Assembly: GCA_022747635.1 (NCBI GenBank)
Contig: JAKTNV010000024.1
Span: 2,232,001 to 2,296,000, forward strand
Length of the DNA: 64,000 nt
Direction of reading: 5' to 3'
DNA from: Hetaerina americana
Lineage: Eukaryota; Arthropoda; Insecta; Odonata; Calopterygidae
The first letter of the stretch is position 1; every line of letters begins with the position of its first letter. The notes under the pieces were generated by a model, which was not told the DNA's origin, did not search any database, and was given only the letters and a program-made list of their open reading frames with translations. This document shows, in pieces, positions 21,991-30,556 of this stretch. The position numbers and the translations under genes are program-made.

Positions 21991-23235
21991 ATTTTATACT
22001 GCGTGCAATGATTAATTTTGACTTCTACGCCTTCAAAGAAAATAATCAGAGAATTTTGTAATTTCGCTATTAATTTTGTAGTCGCAATCCCCCGGACTAG
22101 AGTATTCACGTGATATTTTATTGAATATGTTTCAAAGAGAGTACATATTCCTATATTCATGAATCCAGCATTCGCGGATGTTTACAGGAACACAAAATTG
22201 ATGAATAAAAGTATTTACAATATTATGATCCCAAGGAATTTTGAAGAAGATATCGCTCGTCTGTTTCAAGTTAATGGGTTGAAAAAAAATCCGAATCTTC
22301 TCCATTTCAACAGCATTGTAATAACTCAGCACTTTAAGGATGTACGCTCTTGCACAGCATTTTTTAAATGTAGTTTCCTTTCAGGTTTCTGCGCTGTATA
22401 TTATTCATTAAACTTGAGCCTTTTTTAGTGTACCTTCTAGAACAAAATTGCCTATTTCAGCATAGCGTATTCTTATTCCTCAAAATTCTCCGGAAATAGG
22501 GTTAAATATTCATAAAACTCAGTTCATCCCATGCTTTTCATATTTTTTCTGCTCTTTCCTTCAAATGTATGCCTCGTGAGTTGAGATGCGAGGCTCAGCA
22601 GAACTTTTTCTTGGAAATCTATCCTAGGAGTATTAGAGTTTACATGGAAGTAGGTAATATACGTATTTAGCGAGGTAAGTAAAATGATAATTTTTTACTA
22701 AAGCTGACAGCTTGATTTATCATCCATGACCCCAATTTTATTTACAGTGAAATTTTTCCTATTACCCAGCTGTATTTAAATGTTAAGGGCAATATTTTCT
22801 ATTTTAAATATTCAAACTTCATCGATTTCCCCTGATTTACATCTGGAGAATGGGTAACAAATCATGAGCTACTAATATGCATTCTTGCAATGAAATCTTG
22901 CATCAACGTTTGTTTCACACTCAATGATAACTAAATTTGAAAATTCTATCAAGATTTATCATGAAAAGTTTCAATTCACATACGCAAGCCAAGCAAGCAA
23001 TGTTTCTTTAATGGAAAAATAAGTTAGCCGAGATTAAAAATTTTTCTCATTTTCTTCTTAATGATTATGGCATATTAAAATTGACCAAGTCCATAAGATG
23101 ATCTGGTCTGTTGCAAAATATGATTAAGTGCCTAATTACTCCCTGGTAGCTAAATTAAGAATGATTAAAAATTAAAATTGAATGAAACTATAAAAAATGG
23201 AAAAATAAAAATCAAACTTTTACCCTATATAATTG

Positions 23236-23237
<2 letters not shown>
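21991..23237. other. No recognisable gene
   Basis: AT-rich sequence with short ORFs on both strands that overlap (21924-22428) and show no domain. Nothing else is supported. Confidence 0.4.

Positions 23238-23310
<73 letters not shown>
23238..23310. repeat. (TA)n microsatellite
   Basis: A pure TA tract bordering the palindrome block on its left. The ORFs reported through it are repeat shadows. Confidence 0.97.
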
Positions 23311-23312
<2 letters not shown>

Positions 23313-23352
23313 TTTCGTAGACGTGGCACGGAAGTGCCGAATAGTACAATAC

Positions 23353-23543
23353 ACAGTAACACACAATATAGAAACACAAAAAAAGAACACTCACACGTAT
23401 TTTCTTGATATTTCGACGGAAACAATCCGTCTTCCTCTGAAGATATAGAATCTATATCTTCAGAGGAAGACGGATTGTTTCCGTCGAAATATCAAGAAAA
23501 TACGTGTGAGTGTTCTTTTTTTGTGTTTCTATATTGTGTGTTA

Positions 23544-23547
<4 letters not shown>
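23353..23547. repeat. Perfect palindrome, 97-bp arms
   Basis: Positions 23353-23449 and 23451-23547 are exact reverse complements around the single base 23450. The right arm runs from TCTATATCTTCAGAGGAAGA through CCGTCGAAATATCAAG to GTGTGTTACTGT. It lies between two TA tracts. The left flank (23311-23352), with its small GGCAC/GTGCC hairpin, is not mirrored. Each arm contains CAGAGGA, a GACGG/CCGTC hairpin and GAAA, echoing the other fold-backs in the window. Such a structure would form a cruciform or a very stable RNA hairpin. An assembly artefact cannot be excluded. Confidence 0.95.

Positions 23548-23618
<71 letters not shown>
23548..23618. repeat. (TA)n microsatellite
   Basis: A pure TA tract between the palindrome and the inverted 457-bp array. 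It starts directly at the end of the palindrome arm and ends directly at the first repeat unit. Confidence 0.97.
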
Positions 23619-23621
<3 letters not shown>

Positions 23622-23767
23622 TCAAACACGAAATCCCGCCAAACGGCGAATAAATACTCATATATACAGAAACAGATATAAGGAAAAGGGATAGGAACAC
23701 ATATAAAGGACGAACACAATAGAGGTGGGGAAGGCGGAATCGAACGGATCACAAGAGTAAAAATATT

Positions 23768-23842
23768 TCCTCAACCGGGACTCGAACACCGGATCTTTCC
23801 ACTTGCCGGGCGGATGCTCTTAACCACTTGAGCTATCGAGGA
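23768..23842 (-). other. tRNA-like pol III head in 457-bp unit
   Basis: 75 nt on the minus strand with a seven-pair acceptor stem (TCCTCGA/TTGAGGA), a D arm GCTC/GAGC and an anticodon stem TCCGC/GTGGA around CCGGCAA. The T arm keeps CCGG/CCGG but has one extra base, and position 33 is C instead of T. A and B boxes are recognisable. The cloverleaf is better than in most SINE heads, but the defects argue against a working tRNA. The nominal anticodon is GGC. Confidence 0.75.
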
Positions 23843-24224
23843 TAGTCAATTTACCCTGAGATCCGTGGGTCTAATATGTCGCCAAGCGCCCCGATTCTTT
23901 CAGCCAAGAGATGGCGTCAGGGGGCAGTTTCACCCACCAAAGGAGAAATAGACAATACACAAGGAAAGGAAAGGACAGTGGCTTAGAATTCATACAACAT
24001 CATACAGGAAAGGAACAGTGCGTTTCGTGGCACGCATAGCCAGAAGAAAGAGATGAGCCACATTGGCCAAATACACATTCAAACACGAAATCCCGCCAAA
24101 CGGCGAATAAATACTCATACATACAGAAACAGATATAAGGAAAAGGGATAGGAACACATATAAAGGACGAACACAATAGAGGTGGGGAAGGCGGAATCGA
24201 ACGGATCACAAGAGTAAAAATATT

Positions 24225-24282
24225 TCCTCAACCGGGACTCGAACACCGGATCTTTCCACTTGCCGGGCGGATGCTCTTAACC
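24225..24282 (-). other. Truncated tRNA-like pol III head
   Basis: The same tRNA-like sequence as at 23768-23842, cut within the D arm at the inversion junction. The 5' acceptor strand is missing. Confidence 0.8.
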
Positions 24283-24533
24283 GTGTTTCGTGTTTGAATG
24301 TGTATTTGGCCAATGTGGCTCATCTCTTTCTTCTGGCTATGCGTGCCACGAAACGCACTGTTCCTTTCCTGTATGATGTTGTATGAATTCTAAGCCACTG
24401 TCCTTTCCTTTCCTTGTGTATTGTCTATTTCTCCTTTGGTGGGTGAAACTGCCCCCTGACGCCATCTCTTGGCTGAAAGAATCGGGGCGCTTGGCGACAT
24501 ATTAGACCCACGGATCTCAGGGTAAATTGACTA

Positions 24534-24608
24534 TCCTCGATAGCTCAAGTGGTTAAGAGCATCCGCCCGGCAAGTGGAAAGATCCGGTGTTCGAGTCCCG
24601 GTTGAGGA
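24534..24608 (+). other. tRNA-like pol III head in 457-bp unit
   Basis: The same 75-nt tRNA-like sequence as at 23768-23842, on the plus strand, with a complete seven-pair acceptor stem and B box GTGTTCGAGTCCC. It is followed by AATATTTTTACTC. Confidence 0.75.
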
Positions 24609-24990
24609 AATATTTTTACTCTTGTGATCCGTTCGATTCCGCCTTCCCCACCTCTATTGTGTTCGTCCTTTATATGTGTTCGTATCCCTTTTCCTTATAT
24701 CTGTTTCTGTATATATGAGTATTTATTCGCCGTTTGGCGGGATTTCGTGTTTGAATGTGTATTTGGCCAATGTGGCTCATCTCTTTCTTCTGGCTATGCG
24801 TGCCACGAAACGCACTGTTCCTTTCCTGTATGATGTTGTATGAATTCTAAGCCACTGTCCTTTCCTTTCCTTGTGTATTGTCTATTTCTCCTTTGGTGGG
24901 TGAAACTGCCCCCTGACGCCATCTCTTGGCTGAAAGAATCGGGGCGCTTGGCGACATATTAGACCCACGGATCTCAGGGTAAATTGACTA

Positions 24991-25065
24991 TCCTCGATAG
25001 CTCAAGTGGTTAAGAGCATCCGCCCGGCAAGTGGAAAGATCCGGTTTTCGAGTCCCGGTTGAGGA
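24991..25065 (+). other. tRNA-like pol III head in 457-bp unit
   Basis: A third full copy, exactly 457 bp after the previous one. It differs at one T-arm position (GGTTTTCGAG in place of GGTGTTCGAG). Confidence 0.75.
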
Positions 25066-25175
25066 AATATTTTTACTCTTGTGATCCGTTCGATTCCGCC
25101 TTCCCCACCTCTATTGTGTTCGTCCTTTATATGTGTTCCTATCCCTTTTCCTTATATCTGTTTCTGTATATATGA

Positions 25176-25176
<1 letters not shown>

Positions 25177-25231
<55 letters not shown>
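25177..25231. repeat. (TA)n microsatellite
   Basis: A TA tract joining the 457-bp array to the deleted mariner. A short TGTGTGTA follows before the mariner tip. Confidence 0.97.
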
Positions 25232-25237
<6 letters not shown>

Positions 25238-25238
25238 A

Positions 25239-25991
25239 CGAGGGTCATCCGGAAAGTAGTACCCGTTCGTGAAATAAAGACACAAAAGTAAATATTAACA
25301 AACATAAAAAATTTTATTTGAAAGAGGATACTTTAAACTACTTCTCAACATAATCTCCAAGCAAATTAAGGCATTTGTCATAACGTGTGACAAGTTTCTG
25401 TATTCCTGCTGCATAGTCCTTCGCCGCCAGCTCATTGAGATACGCGAGGGACCCATCTTGCACAAATTTTTGCATAATGCAGATGGTGTTTAACAATGTC
25501 ATGAACAATTGTTCGAGAAACATTGGGAAAATGCTCACAGATGTCATCAATTGTGACGCGCCGATCGTTCCTCACGAATTCGTCAACTGAGCTCACCAGT
25601 TGGTCTGTAATGACAGACGGTCTCCCCGAACGCTCATCGTCGTGTGTGTTCCCCCTCCCCATGTTGAAGTTGCGACACCACCGCCGAACAGACGACTCGT
25701 CCATTACATTGTCTCCATACACCTCCTTTAATTGGCGATGAATATCACATGGGCGAACGTTTCTTGCATTGAGGAATTTAATCACTGCCCTCACTTCACA
25801 ACTGGCGGCGTTCTCAATTTTTTTAAACATTGTAAACAATCACAGAAACAACACAGGCAATGCTAGCGTCACGCAACTTGGCTCAGAGAAGGCAGACAAG
25901 CCACTGAAGCTATCTGACCTCGTCCAGCGGCTACTCGCGTCGTCAGCACTTCATGCGGCACGAACGGGTACTACTTTCCCGATGACCCTCG
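25239..25991 (-). mobile_element. Internally deleted mariner, 753 bp (copy A)
   Basis: Ends are 33-bp inverted repeats (CGAGGGTCATCCGGAAAGTA onward to CCCGTTCGTG) with one mismatch, flanked by TA at 25237-25238 and 25992-25993. On the minus strand it encodes the N-terminal DNA-binding part of a mariner transposase joined out of frame to the last codons (ending LLGDYVEK). The catalytic core is deleted. Its length equals that of copy B at 37358-38110, and the sequence is almost identical, so the deletion derivative itself has been multiplied. It must depend on a transposase from elsewhere. Confidence 0.93.
25432..25839 (-). CDS. Mariner HTH-only ORF, catalytic domain deleted
   Basis: A 135-residue frame starting [16 protein letters not shown]. 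Two helix-turn-helix regions span about 10-60 (SSVRRWCRNFNMGRG) and 75-120 (VTIDDICEHFPNVSRTIVHDI), joined by the usual GRPS linker. It ends WVPRVSQ, at the point where a full mariner would go on to its catalytic domain. The C-terminal remainder (SLAYLNELAAKDYAAG onward) lies in another frame at 25338-25480. No catalytic aspartates are present. If expressed, it could bind the terminal repeats without cutting. Whether it is made is unknown. Confidence 0.75.
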   Translation of the reverse strand: MFTMFKKIENAASCEVRAVIKFLNARNVRPCDIHRQLKEVYGDNVMDESSVRRWCRNFNMGRGNTHDDERSGRPSVITDQLVSSVDEFVRNDRRVTIDDICEHFPNVSRTIVHDIVKHHLHYAKICARWVPRVSQ

Positions 25992-26007
25992 TATATATGG
26001 CCTTTAT

Positions 26008-26011
<4 letters not shown>

Positions 26012-26076
<65 letters not shown>
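26012..26076. repeat. (TA)n microsatellite
   Basis: A TA tract 18 bp beyond the right TA of deleted mariner copy A, so the element sits between two TA tracts. Confidence 0.97.
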
Positions 26077-26079
<3 letters not shown>

Positions 26080-27290
26080 TACCTATTTAGGTAAAAATAT
26101 AACATCACATTTTGTTCAATAAATTATGCTGACAAAATGTTTATAATCATTGTTTACTAAACATATTTTATATTTGAAAGTCAATTAAATACCAGAAAAT
26201 ACCTGAAATATTTCATATTGTTTTGTTTTTACGCGAAAAATGTATTGTACAAATTTTGAAGAACATGGCGAAATTTTATTGATACCTACGAATCGGTGAA
26301 AGAATGTGAGCCGAAATAAGTGTCTCAATTTATTTAGAATGTCATATGATATCTTCAAGAGTCATTCAATTCGTTGTTCAAGTCGTTCTAACTTAGATAA
26401 GATGTAATAAAAACGCGTTGTAAACTTAATGTGGGGGCAACTTTCCCCGAATTGAATTGCCATTAAAAACGGAGTGGGAATAAAACCACTCAAGAAGGAT
26501 TCAGGGAATAGATCGCCAGCACTGGATATCTATCTACTTCCACATAGACGATGACTTATTTACTACAGTCTAGGATAACTGAAAACGTGCCTTTTCCGAA
26601 GATGGTCATTTCTACTCTCAAGAACTTCCAATGCGATTATTTACCATTAGTACATACCTTCACCTCGCCACACATTAAGCTTGGGTAAGCCAAGGTCAAA
26701 ATGTGGATAGCACTTGAATTTTTACAGCCCCTGGAGGTATCCAGAGGTCGACTGGACCTCAATTATAGATATAAATTTAAAAAATACGTGTTTGTTTTAA
26801 GTAAATTTTATTGTAATATTGGATTATTATTTGTCATGTGTGTGTAAACATTTACGAAATATACGTTTTAAGTAAAATTGCATGCGTTATTGAATTATTA
26901 TTTTTCATGTGATTATAAAAATTATGATCCTCCGATCTTAAAGCTTTAATTAGACAACCGTGATGCCTTGTTGTGTGAAATAGTTTCCTGAGAAAGTGAA
27001 GTGCTTAGAAGCTAAAAGATTCATATGTCAAGTATTGGGTATGTGTTATTGAAATCTTATCCATTCTTGATTATTTAACATATTTGATCAAAAAGAATTA
27101 GGCAGGGTTAATCGTAAAAATGTCAAAATACTTGTTCATATATCAGGGATTAAGAAAAACCTGTCACTGTAAGCCTGTAGTTACTAGACCTCTGGCTGAA
27201 AGACGAATAGATGAATGTCCGCCATCGCCATCCCTCCTCACATCATGAATTTAACTCCTCGCTCAACCGCCATCTTAGCTGAAATAAAAT
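26077..27290. other. No recognisable gene
   Basis: AT-rich sequence without ORFs of note. A near-repeat of a phrase (AAGTAAA then ATTG, near 26800 and 26870) suggests a small local duplication. Confidence 0.4.
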
Positions 27291-27950
27291 AATAAGCCAT
27301 ATGACCCTCGTCACGCGTAACTCATTCTACTTGCCGCCGTTTCTCTGTACTTCCTACCTAACCGCCGGAAACTTTCAGATCCTTTCCTGTATCTTGCCGT
27401 CCTTATCTCGCAACCTAGTTCTGCCGGTCTTTTCCCACGCCATCTCGCTTCGCGAATCTCTTTCCCACCTGCGCTTGGCCGGGAGGTCACCGCCCTCCTT
27501 CGCCTGTGGTCCTTCCTGACTAAACCATTTCCCCTCCTATGACCTTTGCCTCAACCATTTTCTCCCTCACTCGCTGCTCTCCTTAAGGCACACTCTTTGG
27601 TCCCATTACGTGAGGATTTAATTTCTCATCCTCCTCGAATGAGGAGATTCCGACCGCGCCATTTCTTTCACCCGCCCTCCCTTTCCTCTAACTTTATACT
27701 TGTTCCTCTTTCTCTCTCCCGTCCACCACGTCTATCACATGCTCAGCTGCCGTCGTTACCGTCTCCGCTTACCCGTGGAACCGACGTCGCTCGGCCATTT
27801 CACAACACTCGAGTCTCTCTCCCCTCCTGCAGTAATCGCGCCGGAATCAGATCCCAAACTTTTTCCGACTTTTACGTCTCGCATTACTTTTTCGGGTCGA
27901 GGTCGCGTATTTAAGAGTCCTTGCTCATAATAGTTGGTCACTATCTAAGC
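27291..27950. other. GC-richer, pyrimidine-rich block, possible promoter region
   Basis: The plus strand is rich in C and T with many CpG, unlike its surroundings. It gives several overlapping ORFs (27301-27930) with low-complexity Ser/Pro/Leu translations that I do not believe. A TATA-like TATTTAAG lies at 27909-27916. It may mark a transcription start on the plus strand, possibly for the gene whose exons begin to be recognisable at 35100, but no first exon can be identified. Confidence 0.25.
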
Positions 27951-29555
27951 TATTCATAGTACCGTAGTAGGGTTTCTCCCAAAGTGGTAGCCGCGAACTT
28001 GTAGCTTCATTTTTTAACAAAGTTTTGCGTTAATGTGCTTTCATTGTGTTCATCTTCCATCGTGAATTGCAATACGATGGAAAATATGTGAATTTTGAAG
28101 TTCACACGTCGAGGTCTGTGTTATCCTCTGGAAAGGAACCAAGCGGCTCATTGCTTTTCTTACACATTAACCCGAAAGAGAATGCTGCCTATATGTAGAT
28201 GGCTAAGCTTCGATCTTAAATACTCAGCTAATCTGATTGGCGTTGGGCGCGAGTAAATAGCAGTTGGTGTTCAGAATTATATTTTATAACCGATAAAATA
28301 CTGTCGTTTAATTATAAAGTTAATAGATTAATCAATATTCGAAGAGGTTTGTCCCTCCTGAAGAGAAGACTTCCTAAGGTGATTTCTCCTCTTATTAAAA
28401 ACCAAGATTTTAGTAATGGGTAGGCTGAGAAATTGAGCTAGCTTGATTGGATGGGCTGCTATAATGGAGATTTTTCAGTTCCACGTCAAGCACTTAAAAT
28501 TTGCAATTGATGGTAGTTAAGATGTAGCTTATATTAGCTACTTTGTTCTTGGGTATATCAGATTCAAAAGCAATTTGACAGCTAGTAATTTTTAAGAGAA
28601 AGATTTGAAAAGAAGGGAGCATTTTTAAGGAAAGACATGAAATGAAAACGTTCAAAAAAATTATATAATGAAAGAACTCTGCGTAGAAAAATCCTGTCTA
28701 TGGGGTAAAATATATTTATTCCATAAATTGCCGTGTTTATAATTTACAGATTAAATTTTAGGATTTCAGGGCGTTTAGTTTAACAGTGAAAATATTATTT
28801 AGAGATGAATATTTAGAGAAACCAGCCAAATATTGAATGAATATTAATGAAGTGGGTCAGTCTCGACAGCACGAGACTGTGAAATGTCATTTTTATTGAT
28901 AATATGGTTAAATATTGAACCTCGGCTACAGTTATTAATTCCATGATAATAAAATTACTTGAAAACTTAGCAATTAATTTTTCAGAATACTATTTAATAA
29001 GTTCAGTCATATTAATCATGAGGTCTGAAAATTGATTCCCTCATGCTAGAACGCAAAATTATTTATTTAATCTGATATATAGTTAAAATATCTGGAAAAA
29101 TAATATTCATGCTACTTGTGATAACTATAATTTAATTTTTTATTCAAATTGAATAAGCAGTACCATGAAATTCATAAACATTTTTATTCATCTGCCGTAG
29201 CTGAATAATTAATAATAACTGACGAAAGGAGTATTTTAAGTGGTATGTACTATAATGAACCCTTTCAGTGGGTGAGCATTTTAAAATATTTTCTCTAAGC
29301 GTTGCATATGTGTAAATGTTCCATCGCGGAGTTTTACATATTAAAATAAAAACATAATAATTTAATTTTATGAACAGGAATAATTAGAAGTTATGGCTCA
29401 TTAAAATCTCATTAAACATGATATCCCGAGTAAAAAGGTATCTAACCAAATAGTTTTCATTTTAGAAGCATTTGAGGCTGATACTCTGTGGAATTCGATT
29501 GTGATACATTAGGAAGCATGAGATAACTTTTGTTTTCCTGATAAAAAAATATCAA
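27951..29555. other. No recognisable gene
   Basis: AT-rich sequence with no ORF of interest and no recognisable repeat. It is consistent with intron or intergenic DNA. Confidence 0.4.
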
Positions 29556-29606
29556 CTAGTTTCGCTACACTGTAGCATCATCTGTTCTGTCTAGATGTTG
29601 CGAAAC
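29556..29606. repeat. Fold-back element (AACTAGTTTCGC family)
   Basis: CAACTAGTTTCGCTAC and GTAGCATCATCTG on the left face CTAGATGTTGCGAAACTAGTTGA on the right. The left half read on the minus strand gives CAGATGAT, a GCTAC/GTAGC hairpin and GAAAC. Confidence 0.7.
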
Positions 29607-30487
29607 TAGTTGAAAGTAAACATTTTATTATGTGGAAACGCAAAATTACTTGATTCCTTCTTGTACATTAAAATGTTTTTATCATATGTCAAAACCGTAT
29701 TAAGAGGATAACATAAGGATAATTACCCGAGAGTTGCTGTAAAGAGATTAATGATTCCAGTTTGTATACTCGCTAGGACAATTATGTTTAGTAATTTTAT
29801 GCAGGGTAAATGTCTCCAAACCTTCTTTTATAATAGTGATAACATCTATATATGTTATATTTTCATCATAAATCCCCCTTAATCTTTTTTTATTGGCCCA
29901 ACTAAATAGCATATGAAATATTCAAGCAAAAAACTTGATATTGCGTTTTAGAATCATGTTGTACAATAGCAGGTGCAAAATTTCAGCAGATATATTGATA
30001 TTTATTTTTACAGTATCGTTTCGGGGAAAATAGCCTTATCAATTTATTGTGGCGTAATCATATATTTCCTCAAGCATTATATTTTTGCTGAGTAAAATTT
30101 AAGTTCAACTTTTGCAAAAAAGGATTCAAATTTTTTCCTGTTGCCCAGTTTAACATAAATGTTACATATTCCCTTTCACCAGCGCGTATATAATAGTTTA
30201 ATTTTCAAGCATTTATTAATTTCCAATTTCAGTTGGATGGGCAGTGAGAAAATATTATTTGTATGTATCAATTCTTTTTTATTCATGTTAAAATGTTTAA
30301 ATCCTATTTAAATGTTGAAAACGGCAAGGTTTTGGGCTTACGCAAAAATATACGAAAAAAAGTACAATTCGCAACAAATTAATCTTCTCACATTTAGTGA
30401 ACAATCTTCTTTTTGGAGCTTAAATATTTCTCCCCAAACTTTCCAATTCAGTCACTAAATAATAATAAAGTAAAATAAATGTTCTGC
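29607..30487. other. No recognisable gene
   Basis: AT-rich sequence separating two related fold-backs. No coding or RNA feature was seen. Confidence 0.4.
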
Positions 30488-30556
30488 ATTCGCTACGCTG
30501 TGGAATCATCAGGACAGCCCAGATGATGCTTCAGTGTGGGGAAACTAGTTGACGGT
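30488..30556. repeat. Fold-back element (same family as 29556-29606)
   Basis: CATTCGCTACGCTGTGGAAT and CATCAGGACAG face AGATGATGCTTCAGTGTGG and GAAACTAGTTGACGG. It is a diverged second copy, about 0.9 kb from the first. Both are followed by GGTAAACATT or AGTAAACATT and a TATTA, so the shared unit extends past the hairpin. Confidence 0.65.

Larger units (their letters stand above)
23619..24284 (-). repeat. Minus-strand array of 457-bp tRNA-like units (1.5 units)
   Basis: The anchor CATTCAAACACG occurs at 23619 and 24076, giving a period of 457. Read on the minus strand each unit has a head (GTGTATTTGGCCAATGTGGC onward), a 75-nt tRNA-like part and a tail ending TTTGGCGGGATTTCGTG. The second unit is cut inside the tRNA-like part at about 24283, where the orientation flips. 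Copies differ by only a few bases, so duplication is recent. ORFs across the unit recur in all copies and are probably shadows. Confidence 0.93.
24285..25176 (+). repeat. Plus-strand array of 457-bp tRNA-like units (about 2 units)
   Basis: The anchor CGTGTTTGAATG occurs at 24289 and 24746, again a period of 457. The array starts head-to-head against the minus-strand array, with only a few filler bases at the junction. Its last unit runs out into a TA tract where the other copies continue with TTTATTCGCCG. Differences between copies are few (for example GTTCGTATCCC against GTTCCTATCCC). Together with 23619-24284 it forms a large inverted repeat. Confidence 0.93.

Noticed and set aside
23353..23547. 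Palindrome as a transcription terminator
   Set aside because: Stem-loop terminators are a bacterial feature, and this is a eukaryotic repeat region.
23768..25065. A cluster of genuine tRNA genes
   Set aside because: Position 33 is C, the T arm has an extra base, and each lies at the same place in a 457-bp repeat unit. A tRNA-like pol III head fits better.
24000..25272. A recurring ORF starting MIRSIPPSPPLL in several 457-bp units
   Set aside because: It recurs only because the DNA repeats. It overlaps no recognisable domain, and it begins within the repeat tail on whichever strand the unit lies.
23178..26122. Tyr-Ile repeat ORFs on both strands
   Set aside because: They are translations of (TA)n tracts running into repeat sequence.
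27546..27914. A 122-codon ORF in the pyrimidine-rich block
   Set aside because: Low-complexity Ser/Pro/Leu translation with open frames in all directions. No domain.
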